Shown here: piece after piece, positions 12,183 through 23,994 of the stretch
Position numbering within the stretch: position 1 is the first letter of the stretch
Layout: every line of letters begins with the position of its first letter
Assembly: GCA_024803745.1 (NCBI GenBank)
Contig: JANJXV010000043.1
Location: 5,229,518 to 5,293,517 of the forward strand
Source of the DNA: Megascapheus bottae
Lineage: Eukaryota; Chordata; Mammalia; Rodentia; Geomyidae
Reading direction: 5' to 3'
Length of the DNA stretch: 64,000 nt
Position numbers and translations under genes: made by a program
The notes under the pieces: model-generated
Told to the model about the DNA's origin: nothing
The model's database searches: none
Seen by the model: the letters and a program-made list of their open reading frames with translations, nothing else

Positions 12183-14198
12183 ATGACTTTTATTTTTGAC
12201 TTCGCAGAACCGGAATAAACACATACAAGAATCCAAGCAGAATTCCTACACTTTCTGAACAGCAATTATGGCCATACATATGAGATTTTAAGTCAAGAGT
12301 TTTATTTTTTTCTTTGTTTTTTTACTAATTTCAATTTTCCACTCAGGTATAAACTTGTTTCTATGGTAACTGTATAGGTGCCATCCACAACAACAGTGTT
12401 TGAGGATGCCTGTTTCTTCTCAGCCTCACCAGAACTAGTTGTAGATTTCCTTCATGATTGATATAACAGAAAATCACAGTGTTTTATGGATTTGCTCACC
12501 GTGTGTAGCTAAAGAGATTCAATATTTCTTTTTTTCGGTATTTTTTTATTAAATTTTATTTTATGTTTTTATTGTAATTAGTAAAAGGGTTACATGATAT
12601 TTGCCAGATAGAAGGTGCATTAATTCACTATCATGGAGGTCCTTTCAATTAGCTTCACATTATATGGCCTTATGTATCAAGAATTTGCTCTATTGCAAAT
12701 CTCTGCTAATAGAGCCCAAGGTTTCTACTGAATATGACAAATGAGGGAAACCATTGAGCCTAAGTTCCTTTGAGTCTGGCTTACTTCACTTAATATGATT
12801 TTTTCTAAGTCTTTCCATTTCCTAACAAATGGGGCGATGTCATTCTTTCTGACAGCAGCATAGAATTCCATTGTGTACAAATACCACAACTTGTTGATCC
12901 ACTCATCAACTGAGGGACATCTAGGTTGGTTCCATATCTTTGCTATGGTGAATAGTGCTGCAATGAACATTGTTGTGCTAGTGGGTTTAGTATGTCCTTG
13001 TTTCGGGTGGTTGGGTAAATGCCAAGTAGTGGAATTGCTGGGTCATAGGGGAGTTCTATGTTTAGCCTTTTGAGGCACTGCCACACTGCTTTCCATAGTG
13101 GTTGAACGAGTTTGCACTCCCACCAACAGAGTAGTAGTGATCCCTCCTGGCCACATCCCCTCCAGCATCTGTTGTCATTCGTTTTCCTGATCTTGGCCAT
13201 TCTAGCTGGAGTGAGGTGGAATCTTAGAGTTGTTTTGATTTGCATTTCTTTTATGACCAGAGATGTTGAGCATTTCTTCATGTGTCTATAGGCCATTTTT
13301 GTTTCTTCTTCAGAGAAGACTCTCTTTAAGACTTTGGCCCATTTTTAATGGGGTGGTTGTTACTTTGGAGGTTAGTTTTGGAGTGATTCAATTTTTTGAG
13401 TTGTTTATATATTTTAGATATGAGGCCTTTGTCCGTTGTTTGGTTGGTGAAGATCTTCTCCCACTCTGTCGGCTTCCTGATTAGTTTAGTAACTATGTCC
13501 TTTGCCATACAAAAGCTCTGCAGTTTAATGCAGTCCCACTTATCCAGCCTTTCTCTGATTTGCTGTGATTCTTGGTCCTTACTAAGAATGTTTCGACCTG
13601 TGCCAAGGAGGCCTAGTGTATCTCCTATTCCTTCCTGTAGAGTTTTCAGTGTGTCAGCTTTTACCTACAGGTCTTTGATCCATTTAGAGTTAATTCTAGT
13701 GCAAGGTGACAAAGAGGGATCCAACTTTAGTTTTCTGCAGGTGCTTAACCAGTTCTGCCAGCACAACTTCTTGAAGAGGCTGTCTTTCTTCCATTCTATT
13801 TTTTTGGCTCCCTTGTCAAAGATTAGGTGGCCATAGGTCTGTGGTTTAATATTTGTGTCCTCAGTTCTATTCCATTAGTCTTCAGGCCTGTTCCTGTGCC
13901 AGTACCAAGCTGTTTTGAGAATTATAGCTCTGTAATAGAGTCTAAAGTTTGGAATTGAAATTCCTCCAGCGCTGTTCTTTCTGCTAAGAAGTGTTTTTGC
14001 TATACGGGGTCTTTTATTATTCCATATGCAATTTTGGATTGCCTCTTCTATTTCTTTAAAGAATGACATTGGAATGTTGATGGGTATTGCATTGAATTTG
14101 TAGATAGCTCTTGGCAAGATTGTCATTTTCACAATGTTGATTCTTCCAATCCAGGAGCATGGGAGGTTTTTCCATTTCCTTAGTTCTGCTTTAATTTC

Positions 14199-15843
14199 CT
14201 ATTTGAGGGTTTTAAAGTTTTCATCAAAAAGGTCCTTTACATTCTTAGTTAAGCTAATTCCTAGGTACTTTATTTTCTTTGAGGCTATTGTGAAAGGAGT
14301 TTCTTTCCTGATTATTGCCTCGTTCCTCTCACTGTTGGCATAAAGGAAGGCAGTTGATTTTTGAGGGTTGATTTTATAGCCTGCTACTCTTCCAAAGCTT
14401 TGAATCAGCTCAAGGAGCTTGGGAGTAGAGTCTATAGGATTCTTTAAATACAGAATCATGTCATCTGCAAAGAGGGATAGTTTTATTTCCTCTTTCCCTA
14501 CTTGGATCCCCTTTATGCTTGCTTCTTGCCTTATTGCACTGGCTAGGAATTCTACTACTATGTTAAAGAGTAGTGGAGAGAGTGGGCATCCTTGTCTCGT
14601 TCCTGATTTTAGAGGGAATGGCTTTAGATTTTCACCATTAAGTGTAATACTACCAGTAGGTTTCTCATACACAGCCTTTATTACATGGAGGAATGTTCCA
14701 TGGATTCCTAGTTTCTCCAGAGCTTTTAACATAAAGGGGTGTTGGATCTTGTCAAATGCCTTTTCCGCGTCTAATGAAACAATCATGTGATTTTTGTCCT
14801 TGCTCCTGTTGATGTGTTGAATTATATTAATTGATTTGATACTAATTGATATTAATTGATTGAATTAATTGATATTAATTGATGTTGAACCAGCTTTGCC
14901 TCCCTGTGATGAATCCAGTTTGATCATAATGTATAATTTTTTTGATGAGTTGTTGTAGACGGTTGGCCAGTATTTTGTTGAGAAGTTGTGCATCGATGTT
15001 CATCAAAGATATAGGTCTATAGTTCTCTTTCTTTGATGAATCTCTGTCTGGTTTGGGGATCAGGGTTATACTGGCTTCATAGAATGAGTTTGGTAAGGAA
15101 CCTTCATTTTCAATTTTGTTGAAGAGCTTGAGGAGTATTGGTGTGAGCTCTGCTTTGAAGACCTTATAGAATTCAGCTGTGAATCCATGTGGCCCTTGGC
15201 TTTTCTTAGGTGGAAGTTCTCTAATTGCCATTTCTATTTCAGAGCTTGAAATAGGCCTGTTAAGTTGGCTTAGTTTTTCTTGGTTCAGTGTGGGTATGTT
15301 AATACTGTCTAGGAATTCATCCATTTCATCTAGATTCTCAAATTTGTTGGCATAAAGGTTTGAGAAGTATTCCCTCATGACATTCTGGATCTTGGTAATT
15401 TCTGTCATGTTATTACCATTTTCATCTGCGATTTTGTTTATTTCTATATGCTCTCTTCTTTTTTTGGTAAGATTTGCTAAGGGCTTGTCAATTTTGTTAA
15501 TTCTTTCAAAGAACCAACTCCTTGTTTTGTTGATTCTTTCTATAGTTTTTTTGGATTCCAAATCATTTAATTCTGCTTTGATTTTAATTATTTGCTTTCT
15601 TCTACTGGGATTAGGGTTGGTTTGTTGCTCTTTTTCCTGGAGCTTAAGGTGAGACATTAACTTGTTGGTTTGCAATTTTTCCAACTTGTTGGTGTAGGCA
15701 CTCAGCGCTATAAATTTTCCTCTGAGTACTGCCTTTGCTGTGTCCCAAAGGAGTTGGTATTTTGTGTGCTCCTTACAATTAAATTTCATAAACTGTTGGA
15801 TTTCTGTTCTGATCTCTTCGATGACCCATTGGTGATTCAACAA
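14199..15843 (-). pseudogene. LINE-1 ORF2 reverse transcriptase segment (lineage B)
   Basis: Two large open pieces cover most of the reverse transcriptase and the linker before it. 14875-15843 carries [16 protein letters not shown] and a [20 protein letters not shown] motif (RT blocks 0-2). 14199-14786 carries [30 protein letters not shown] and the catalytic FADD box. A short AT-rich expansion near 14820-14880 (repeats of an ATTAATTGAT-like unit) breaks the frame between them. It belongs to the broken lineage B element. Confidence 0.9.
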
Positions 15844-15995
15844 TTTGTTGTTCAGTCTCCATGAGCTACAGGGTTTTCGTTGGTGGAGATGTGTGTTCAG
15901 TTCCAGTTTGATGCCTTTGTTGTCTGAGAGTGTGCATGGAACAATTTCAGTGTTTCTGAATCTGTCCAGGTTTGTTTTATGGCCTAAGATGTGAT

Positions 15996-16520
15996 CTATT
16001 TTGGAAAATGTTCCATGTGCTGCTGAGAAAACGTATATTGTGTCGTTGCTGGGTGGAATATTCTGCAGATGTCTGTTAGATCTAGTTGGTCTATATAGCT
16101 GTTCAGTTCTAAGGTTTCTCTGTTGAGTTTTTGCCTTGTTGATCTGTCCATAGGTGAAAGTGGTGTGTTAAAGTCACCGACAATCACTGTATTTCGATCT
16201 ATATATGGTTTCAGTGTAAGTAAAGTTTGCTTGATGAAGTTTGGAGCTCCGGGATTGGGTGTGTAAATATTTAGGATCGTTATGTCTTCCTGGAGGAAAG
16301 ATCCCTTTAGTAGCATGTAGTAACCTTCTTTGTCTTTTCTTACTAATTTTGGTTTGAAGTCTATTTTATCTGATATGAGGATGGCAACTCCAGCCTGTTT
16401 ATGGGGGCCGTTAGCTTGATAGAGTTTATTCCAACCTCTCATTTTCAAAAGATGCTTGTTTTTTGGGTAAGATGTGTCTCTTGAAGACAGCAGAACGATG
16501 GCTCTTGCTTTTTGATCCAA
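15996..16520 (-). pseudogene. LINE-1 ORF2 endonuclease segment (lineage B)
   Basis: An AP-endonuclease-like domain fragment of 174 residues: LISDKIDFKPKLV, an ILNIYTPNPGAPNFIKQ stretch and the VGDFNTPLS active-site motif, then [12 protein letters not shown]. The frame is lost just before the SKIDH and SDH motifs, which would lie to the left (about 15850-15995). It belongs to the broken lineage B LINE-1. Confidence 0.88.
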
Positions 16521-16654
16521 CTAGTCAGCCTATGCCGTTTAATTGGAGAGTTGAGTCCATTGATATTGAGACTTAGGATTCAGAGATATTTATTAGGTCC
16601 TACCATTTTTAAAAGCTTTTATTTGGGCCTGTGTCTTGACAGTTCTTGTGGTCC

Positions 16655-18049
16655 TTAGATGGTATGGTGTTTAGGTGACATTTCTTTCCCGAGATTGCAT
16701 TTATTTTGGTTTTCTATGTATAGAACATCTTTGAGAATTCTCTGTAGTGTTGGGTTTGTTGCGACATATTGTTGCAGCTTTTCCCTGGAATGGAATGTTT
16801 TTATTGTTCCCTCAGTTATGAATGAGAGATTAGCTGGGTACAGTATTCTTGGTTGGTAGTTATTTGACTTAAGGGCATGACATATATGCTTCCAGTTACT
16901 TCTTGCTTGCATGGTATCTGCTGAGAAATCTGGGGTTATTCTGATTGGTTTTCCTTTATAGGTTACTGAACCCTTTTCCCTGGCTGCCTTTAGGATCCTT
17001 CTTTTGGTTTCTATTGATCCAGTTCAGATTACGATGTGGCGGTGGGATGTGCTTTTCTGGTCAGGTCTGTTTGGGGTTCTAAAGGCTTCTTGTATCTGGA
17101 TGGGCCTGCCCTTCTGGATATTTGGGAAATTCTCTGAGAGTATTCCCTGAAGTATATTTCCAATACCATTGACCTCTTTCTCCACGCCCTCCTGAATACC
17201 AATTAGCCATAAATTAGGCTTTCTAATTGTATCTTGGGCCTCCTGAAGCGCTCTCCCATATTTCCTTGATTTGACTCATTTTCTTTTTTTTCTCTATAAG
17301 AACTAAATTATCTTCAGCCCCTGAAATTCTCTCCTCTGCATTGTCTAACCTGCTATCAAAGCTATATACTTTGTTTTTCATCTCCCTTGCTTCTAATTGC
17401 TCTTTTTTGATGCCTTGCATCTCTTCTTTTAGATCATGTATGGATTTCATTAGCTCCTTGATTTCCATTTGAGTGGTTAGCTCAGTAACTTTATTTTCTT
17501 TGGACATTTGCTGGAGTTTGGTCACCCTTTTATTTGTGGATTCTATGAATTCATCCATCTTTCTTTGAAAAACCTTTATTATGACCTCCTTTATGGCTTC
17601 TTCTTTTTCACTTATCACCTTGTTTATGATTTCCTATTGTTTAGCTATGGCTTCTCCCTTATCTCTTTCTTTGTATTTTCACATTTTTCTTTTTTTTGCC
17701 AGTCCTGGGCTTGAGCTCAGGGCCTGAGCACTGTCTTTGGACGGACTTTCTCAAGGCTAGAGCTCTACCACTTGAGCCTGAGCACCACTTCCGGCTTTTT
17801 TCTATGTATGTGGTACCGAGGAATTGAACCCGGGTCTTCATGCATGCTAGGCAAGCACTTTAACAACTAGGCCAAACTCCCGGCCCTATTTTCACATTTT
17901 TCATTAATGATGTTTATCAATTGCATTTCTGTAGCACTTGGAAGACTCTCCTCTAGGTTTGCCAGGGACAATTCCATTTTCTGTTTAGATTGGGTGGGGG
18001 ATGTTGTTTCTTGTTTTGACATTTTTCTTGAGTTTCTTGTTCTGCCCAT
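16655..18049 (-). pseudogene. LINE-1 ORF1 remnants (lineage B)
   Basis: Pieces of the RNA-binding ORF1 protein. The N-terminus begins MGRTRNSRKMSKQETTSPTQ (18049 leftwards). A SINE is inserted at 17690-17886. A charged, heptad-rich coiled-coil region occupies 17223-17618 (IKELMKSIHDLKEEMQ). A C-terminal part is at 16655-16912 (TFHSREKLQQYVATNPTLQ). The frames are disrupted, so no full ORF1 protein is encoded. Confidence 0.85.
17674..17902 (-). repeat. Dimeric ID-like SINE in LINE-1 ORF1
   Basis: Element at 17690-17886 between 16-bp duplicates TATTTTCACATTTTTC (17674-17689 and 17887-17902). Sharp ends make it a good reference copy. Confidence 0.95.
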
Positions 18050-19064
18050 TTGAAAATGGGAGCAAGATTAATACTAAACACGATTATAGTTTTTCAGATA
18101 TAACCAACCTACTCCTCTGTAGCTGGCAGACTCTAGATGTTCAGAAGTTTTGATTGGTGTTATCACTCTTTCTTTTTGTGCAGTTACCGACCAGTCTCAT
18201 AATCCACTGATAAGCGACTTATACCCAAAATAATAAGCCTCTCAATCCAATCCCTATTGTCTTTAAGTCCCTCTGAGCCTAGAGAATAATTAAACACCTA
18301 GCTATACAGTGTTGCTCAACAGCCATCAAGTGTAGATCCATGAAGTATAAGGGTTGAAAGACGAGCAGAGGTCCAGAGATAGAAAAGTAGAATGAGAGAG
18401 GTCAGGGGGTAAGTAGGTAGCGTATTTGAGTACAAAGTTTGGAAAGTATTAGAATAAAACTTATGTGTTGCTGCACAACTAGCTCTTAGCCCAACCAGTG
18501 GCCTCACAGTGGACCATGGGATGGCTCTGCGAGCTTCTGTCTGAGCACGGTTGGCAGATGTTTTCCTGTGCTGCTTCCAGGGACGGCCCCAAGCCAAGGG
18601 TCTGCGGATTGAGAGATTCAGGGGCTCTCAGCAGGACCAGCAGGAGACCTCTCTGTTCCCAGGGGCGGGGATCAGCTGGGGATGTGGGCTCCAAGGGCGG
18701 AGCCGCGCCATTTTGGTTCTCAGAAGGGGAGCTTGGCTGCTGGTCCGCGCTTCAGATCCCTGCTGTGTTTCCACTGCTTTGTCAGAGTCTGTGAATGTAG
18801 GGGGCCCCTCGGTGGTGTCTTGCTCAGGATTCCCAGCTGGAGGATGCCCCCCTCAGGAATTGAGGGGGGGCAGATGCTGGCTCCTATTTTCCCACACCCC
18901 CTACCCCTAAATCTCAGGAATCCCTTGCTACATTTTCAGCAAATTCCTCAATTCCAGAAAATACTTCAGGAAGAAGCAGATATCATATCGGAGATCTTGA
19001 TTTATTTATATGATGGAGACTTAAGAATTTATGTTTTTTTAAAGTATACTTCAGTCCCAGTCCT

Positions 19065-19345
19065 GGGGCTTCATACCTGGAATCCTAGCTACTTAACAGG
19101 CTGAGCTCTGTAGGTAGAAGTTCAAAGCCAGCATAGGCAGCAAAACCTGTGAGCTCTCACCTCCAATTTGCTACCAGGAAGCAAAAAGTTGAGTTTCTTA
19201 CTCAAAAGTTTGAGCTTTCCTTTGGGCAGGAAAACCTCAAGGCCTCTACCCAAGCCCACAGTCAAAATACTAGGATCCATATGGGGAGGGAGGGAGGGAT
19301 ATGGAGGGACGGGAGGAAGGGAGGGAGAGAGAGAGAAAAAACAAC
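19065..19345 (+). repeat. Ancestral B1-ID SINE of the OR unit (copy II) with GGGA/GA tract
   Basis: SINE body to about 19260, followed by a G/A-rich tract at 19280-19345. Orthologous to the copies at 760-1112, 44985 and 63450. Confidence 0.82.
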
Positions 19346-19654
19346 AATGCAGAAATCTTCTGGGAGCTTGCACGCACATTGGATGAAAATGAATTTCACA
19401 GATTAAAAGAAATTACTGCTGTGACTTACCCTGTAATGAAGAATAATATGTATTTTCTCTGATGAGAAAACACTGCCTATACTGTTCTAACATGGTTGAG
19501 TATCTATCATGAATATATAAATAGGAATATATGAGACATAAAATATCTAGGATGATTGTGTTTGTCACAACTGAAAAGTGTGGAACAGAATGTCAATATC
19601 ATCTATGCATATTTGAGTTCAAAATCATTGTGGAATTCTGACTTCTTCATTTTG

Positions 19655-19680
19655 TATTGCTCTCTCTTTTCATTGAAGGT
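19655..19680 (+). promoter_or_regulatory. Putative 3' splice acceptor upstream of OR2
   Basis: A pyrimidine tract (TTGCTCTCTCTTTTCATTG) ending in AG at 19677-19678, 12 bp before the ATG-like region. The same arrangement occurs upstream of OR3 and OR5. OR genes usually have non-coding 5' exons spliced just before the coding exon, so this is a reasonable acceptor candidate. Confidence 0.4.
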
Positions 19681-19689
19681 TTCCAATTA

Positions 19690-20626
19690 ATGCAGAGCTG
19701 TGCAATCTAACACACACATCTCAGAATTTTATCACCTGGCATTCTCAGATGACCCCGAGCTACAACCCATGCTATTTGGACTCTTTCTGTCCATGCACCT
19801 GATCACTGTGCTCAGAAATCTGCTCATCATCCTGGCCGTCACCTCTGATCCCCACCTCCACACCCCCATGTACTTCTTCCTCTCCATCCTCTCCTTAGCC
19901 GACATTGGCTTCACCTCCACCACCCTCCCCAAAGTGGAGGTGGACATCCAGACTCACAGCAGAGCCATCTCCTATGCGGGCTGACTCATCCAGTGTTTAT
20001 TTTTCTTACTTTTGGTTGTATGGAAGTTTTGCTTCTTAGTGTGATTGCCTATAACTGATTTGTGGCCATCTGTCACCCCCTGAATTACCCTCTCATCATG
20101 AACCCTCGTCTCTATGTCTCCTTGGTTCTGCTATCATTTGTTACCAGCTTCTTGGATATACAGATGCACGTGTGGATGGCATTACGAAAGACTGGTTTCA
20201 AGGATGTGGAAATCCCAAGTTTCTTCTGTGACCCTCTCAAGTCCTGGAACTTTCCTCACACTCACTGATAATTTATTTAAATACATTATTGGTAACATTT
20301 TCTGTTTCCTTCCTATCTTAAGGATCCTTTTCTCCTATTACAAGATTATTTCTTCAGTGCTGAAAATGTCATCTTCAAGTGGGAAGTACAAAGCCTTCTC
20401 CACATGTGGCTCTCACCTATCAGTGGTATGCTTATTATTTGTGACCTCAATGAGGGTCTACTTTGAGTCACCTCTGTCACATTCTCCCAGGGGCAGCTCT
20501 GTGTCCTCAGCAATGTACACAGTGGTCAATCCTCTCCTGAACCCTTTCATCTACAGCCTGAGGAACAATGACCTCAAAAGTGCGCTGAGCAGGTTGTACA
20601 AACCACGAGCTGACAACAGCAAGTAG
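19690..20626 (+). pseudogene. Degraded olfactory receptor, family 7-like (OR2)
   Basis: Clear OR homology across the full coding length, with many disabling changes relative to intact OR5. The position of the OR5 start codon reads CTG. About 2 bp are inserted soon after it. A Cys codon before helix 3 is TGA (19982-19984). One base is missing just downstream, in the CLTQM region. The DRY-equivalent Arg codon is TGA (20056-20058), after Asp to Asn. Another base is missing around 20235 in the FFCDPSQ region. The 3' part is open ([13 protein letters not shown], then PLLNPFIYSLRN) and ends in TAG at 20624-20626, the same place as OR5. An old pseudogene, most similar to OR3 and OR5. An AATAAA about 280 bp after the stop (20906-20911) is a possible former polyadenylation signal. 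Confidence 0.93.
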
Positions 20627-21985
20627 GAAGTTTATTTGTTATGTAGTTTTGCAGAAGCAACAAACTTGAGTATATAATCTGATAAATCCTACCTGTTTGA
20701 ATACCTGATTATTCTAGTTTCATTAGTACAATCCATCCTTATAAAGCTCCTGGCTAATTCAGGATAGATTCCTAAAGGAGGAATGTATGATTTTAATGTT
20801 TAAATTGTTACTTTGTAAAGAATGATGAACGTCTGCAGATGGTGGGCCCAGCAAAGATTTTAGCAAGGATTGAGTGGCAAGTTTGTAATATAGACAATTT
20901 AGCTCAATAAAAGTGGGCAGAAACAGACATTTTTTTTCTTTATAAGCAGACTTTGAAGTCATAACTTTCTAATTGGTAGCAAGATATCCTGCTTCCTGCC
21001 CTTTGGTTTTGAGTTATTTTAGACTTATAACTTCATCTCCTAATTGTTTCCTGTAAAGCATTTTGTTATTTTAAAGGTGATATGCAGATGGGCTACCATT
21101 ATCTAATTCAAGTAAAGAGTGCATTTCATTCGGGACAGTGTAATTCCTCCCTTCCCTTTCTTCCATAATACCTTTCAAAGAAAATTAAAAATTTTGTTTC
21201 CTACTGAAATTACGTGAGGATAGACAAACCTAATCCACTGGCACCTACATTTGGTTCTAGGCTGCTTGATTTTCTGGGTACATGAACTCTATGATATGGG
21301 GGTCTCGTAATGCTTGAGTAAGCTGGAGGAAGCAGTGAAATAGCAATCCATTACATAATCTACAGGGATTTGAGTGGTTCCTTGGACAGAAAGTTGAGTT
21401 TTCATCCAAAATTCACTTGAAGAAAAACCAAGAGTAAGGGACATCGGCTTGGTCCAAATATTGGCAGCCCCGCACATGGAGATTGAAGAAACTCCTGTAT
21501 CATTCATAGTCGCATGCTCACCATTGACACACATGCACAGAAACTATTTGTATAGCTTTCTAGTTATGAATATAGAGAGGTAGTACTTTCCTTATCCTTA
21601 TAGCTGTGCTATTCTAAGGATAAATCTAGGCACAATTACAACTTCATGGATTGACATGGAAAGGAATACGAACACCAGTGGGGTTTTCCGTCTAATACCA
21701 GGGTTTAAATTCAGGATCTCCTCATTATATCCCCTTTGTTCAGCTCTTGTTTGCTGATTTCAACTACATCTCCAGCCTGCCTTTTTGCTGAATAATTAAA
21801 ATATGTTTTCAAACAGTTTTTCTAACCAGACTGACTTTATGAAATTCACAGGACAGATAGAAAATCCTGAAGATAGAAGAGGAAAATGCAAGTGACACTA
21901 GAAGCAAGTAAAAGTACACTATGGCACTGACATAGGTGTCAAAGACACAAAGACAGAGAAAGAGAGATAAAGAGAAAGACAAAAT

Positions 21986-21988
<3 letters not shown>

Positions 21989-22040
<52 letters not shown>
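21989..22040. repeat. GT microsatellite
   Basis: (TG)n of about 25 repeats in the OR2 3' flank. The paralogous site at 50907-50928 has only a short TG/G tract. Confidence 0.93.
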
Positions 22041-22041
<1 letters not shown>

Positions 22042-22279
22042 TATGGCCTAACCAGATATCCCCTGTGATATAAATTTCCCAGAATATATTGTAAGAATTC
22101 TATTCTGTATTGGTAGATAAAAACTGTTTCCTAGATTTGGACAGCCTAATACACTTTGTTAAGTACCAGGACCAGAGCCCAAGAAATAAATTCACAAATA
22201 AATAGAGACAGCAATATAAAAACATTAAAATTATTTGGTAAATAAAAGAGTTTAAAACATTTAAGTATATCCATGAGAT

Positions 22280-22845
22280 CTATGATTGGTAGAAATGCAG
22301 GGGACACAGGCTGTGGCCCTCAGTATGGGCTTCAGCCTGTGAGGTGGTAGAGACACACTGGAGCCAGGCAGTTCACCACCAAGCTGCTGGAGAAACCAGC
22401 AATTCCTGTCCGTGAAAGCACTAGGAGGAGGGGCAGAGGGAAGAGGAGGAACACACAGAGGAGCACTTCCACGGCCAATGGCACCACTTCTGGGGGCCTA
22501 ACACATCTAAAGGGAACACCTGTATCCTCACCACACCGTTTTCACCTAGAGGGTTCAACCTAGCAGGTGTTTTCTGGACACTGCCCATCATCCCACTCAG
22601 CTCATCACATCACCAGCTCTGGAGCCAGCAGCACAGACCCCGCTAAGCCCAGCTTCTCTTTCCTGTCCCCTACAGTGCTGGACAGTGGGTGGGTGGTTGT
22701 GTGCGTCGTTCCCATGTCCCCTACATTCTGCTGAACATCCAACACAGACCCAGAAAAAGAGCCAGATAGGCTGTGTAAACTAGCTCAGAAGAAAATCCAA
22801 TCTCCCTACTCAGCCTGCTTTCTACCTGACCAGAATCAACCTTCC
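22280..22845. other. Duplicated GC-richer non-coding block (copy II)
   Basis: A block containing GACACAGGCTG, CACTGGAGCCAGGCAGTT and AGCAGCACAGACCCC words, shared with 51165-51705. Open frames here are short and not shared between the two copies, so I see no gene. Confidence 0.6.
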
Positions 22846-22949
22846 CACAGCAGAGCACACCCTAACCATGGGTAGTGGGAGGGTGGAGGAGTTGGAGGTT
22901 ACTGTTGATGGTCTACACTTTTGGGCCCAGCCTACAGGAGACACCTCGG

Positions 22950-23241
22950 GCTCCAGTTCAACAAGGGGTCCCTCACTGCCTTCTACTGTGTCCTGAGATA
23001 CCTGGGCTCCCTGACCCTGGCCAGCTTCACGGTGGTGTTTCTGGCCAGGAACCTCCCTGACACTTTCCATGAGGCCAAGTTCCTGACCTTCAGCATGCTG
23101 GTGTTCTGCAGTGTGTGGCTCACCTTCCTGCCTGTCTACTACAGTGCCAAGGGGAAGGTGATGGTGGCTGGGGAGGTCTTCTCCATCTTGGCCTCCAGTG
23201 CAGGGATCCTGGGCTACAATTTTGCCACCAAGTGATATTGT
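22950..23241 (+). pseudogene. Vomeronasal type-2 receptor (V2R) exon relic
   Basis: One open frame contains the conserved helix 5 to helix 7 part of a family C vomeronasal receptor: the [16 protein letters not shown] segment, [39 protein letters not shown] and [16 protein letters not shown]. In known V2Rs this lies in the last coding exon and continues for about 40 more residues. Here a TGA replaces the Cys codon after the final Lys (23233-23235), and a SINE follows from about 23255. Upstream of about 22950 the match is lost, so helices 1-4 are absent. V2Rs detect peptide pheromones in basal vomeronasal neurons; this fragment cannot make a receptor. It sits at the right edge of the OR2 duplication unit, and the paralogous position beside OR3 (about 51700) lacks it. 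Confidence 0.88.
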
Positions 23242-23254
23242 CTTTTTTAAAAAA

Positions 23255-23400
23255 ATTCTTTGTTCTTTTTTTTTGCCTTACTGACTTCTACTCAGGGACA
23301 GGGCACTGTCTTGGTGTTTTTACTCTAGGCTAGAGCTCTACCACTTAAGCCACAGTACAACTTCTGGATTTTTTTTCTGTGCATGTGGTACTGGTAATAA
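23255..23400 (-). repeat. Truncated dimeric ID-like SINE
   Basis: Minus-strand element with AGGCTAGAGCTCTACCACTT. It lacks the distal left half. It lies just after the V2R relic. Confidence 0.78.
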
Positions 23401-23789
23401 AGGCAAGACGTGATACAGATTCTCAAGAAGATCAGAGAGAATTTCTCTTCAAAAGTTCAGAGAGATACATCCCATTGTGTAAGCAAGAATCCGTAAGGTG
23501 AATGTTACGTGTTGCCTGTAATGCTTAAAGATTCTGTGCTATTTCGACAGCCATAACTCAGTAGAATTTCAGGAATTCCTTCAACAATAAGTTAGTATTC
23601 ATTTCATTAGTTATATTATTGTCACAGCAAGTTTCCTCTAAGACTTCTTCATTATGCATTTTATCCTGGACTTTCTATACTTTCTATGCAATTGGCAGTA
23701 GAGGACTTTTGTTTTCCTTTCTTCCACCCTTCATTACTTCCACCCCCCAAACCCACCCTGCTTTCTTTCAGAAAGAGATACTCTAAAAG

Positions 23790-23990
23790 CACAGGCTAGG
23801 GCCAAGAGTTTAGCAGGTGGAGTTGTGCTTGACTAGCATGCCAGAAGACCTGGGTACTATTCTTTGGTTCTGAAAAAGCATGAAGTGCTGTTGGGGCTCA
23901 AGTGGTAGTGGTATCCCAGTGCAAAAGAAGCTCAGGCAAAGTGCTCAGGCCCTGACTTTAAGCCCCAAGACTGGCAAAAACAAAACAAAG
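23790..23990 (+). repeat. Diverged dimeric ID-like SINE
   Basis: GCTTGACTAGCATGCCAGAA and GTGCTCAGGCCCTGAC mark the two halves. A-rich end at about 23970-23990. Confidence 0.78.
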
Positions 23991-23994
23991 CCCA

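Larger units (their letters stand above)
12536..18902 (-). mobile_element. Near-full-length LINE-1, lineage B, multiply broken
   Basis: An autonomous non-LTR retrotransposon in antisense orientation: 3' UTR (12536-12724), ORF2 (about 12725-16520 and beyond), ORF1 (about 16655-18049) and part of the 5' UTR (18050-18902). ORF2 shows an endonuclease part with VGDFNTPLS (15996-16520), a reverse transcriptase with [15 protein letters not shown] (14199-14786) preceded by [15 protein letters not shown], and the C-terminal region (12725-13508). Several frameshifts split ORF2. ORF1 has a coiled-coil-like segment (17223-17618) and is interrupted by a SINE. The 5' UTR is cut at 18902, where the OR2 duplication unit begins. 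No longer able to move on its own. Confidence 0.93.
18903..22845 (+). repeat. OR duplication unit, copy II (contains OR2)
   Basis: Begins at the truncated LINE-1 leader with CTCAGGAATCCCTTGCTAC, carries the ancestral SINE and a GA-rich tract, OR2, and the 3' flank. Aligns with 44824-51705 (copy III), with the reverse complement of 60990-63800 (copy IV) and partly with copy I. The flank after OR2 (20930-22845) matches 48525-51705, except for the 1.36-kb stretch present only in copy III. Confidence 0.88.
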
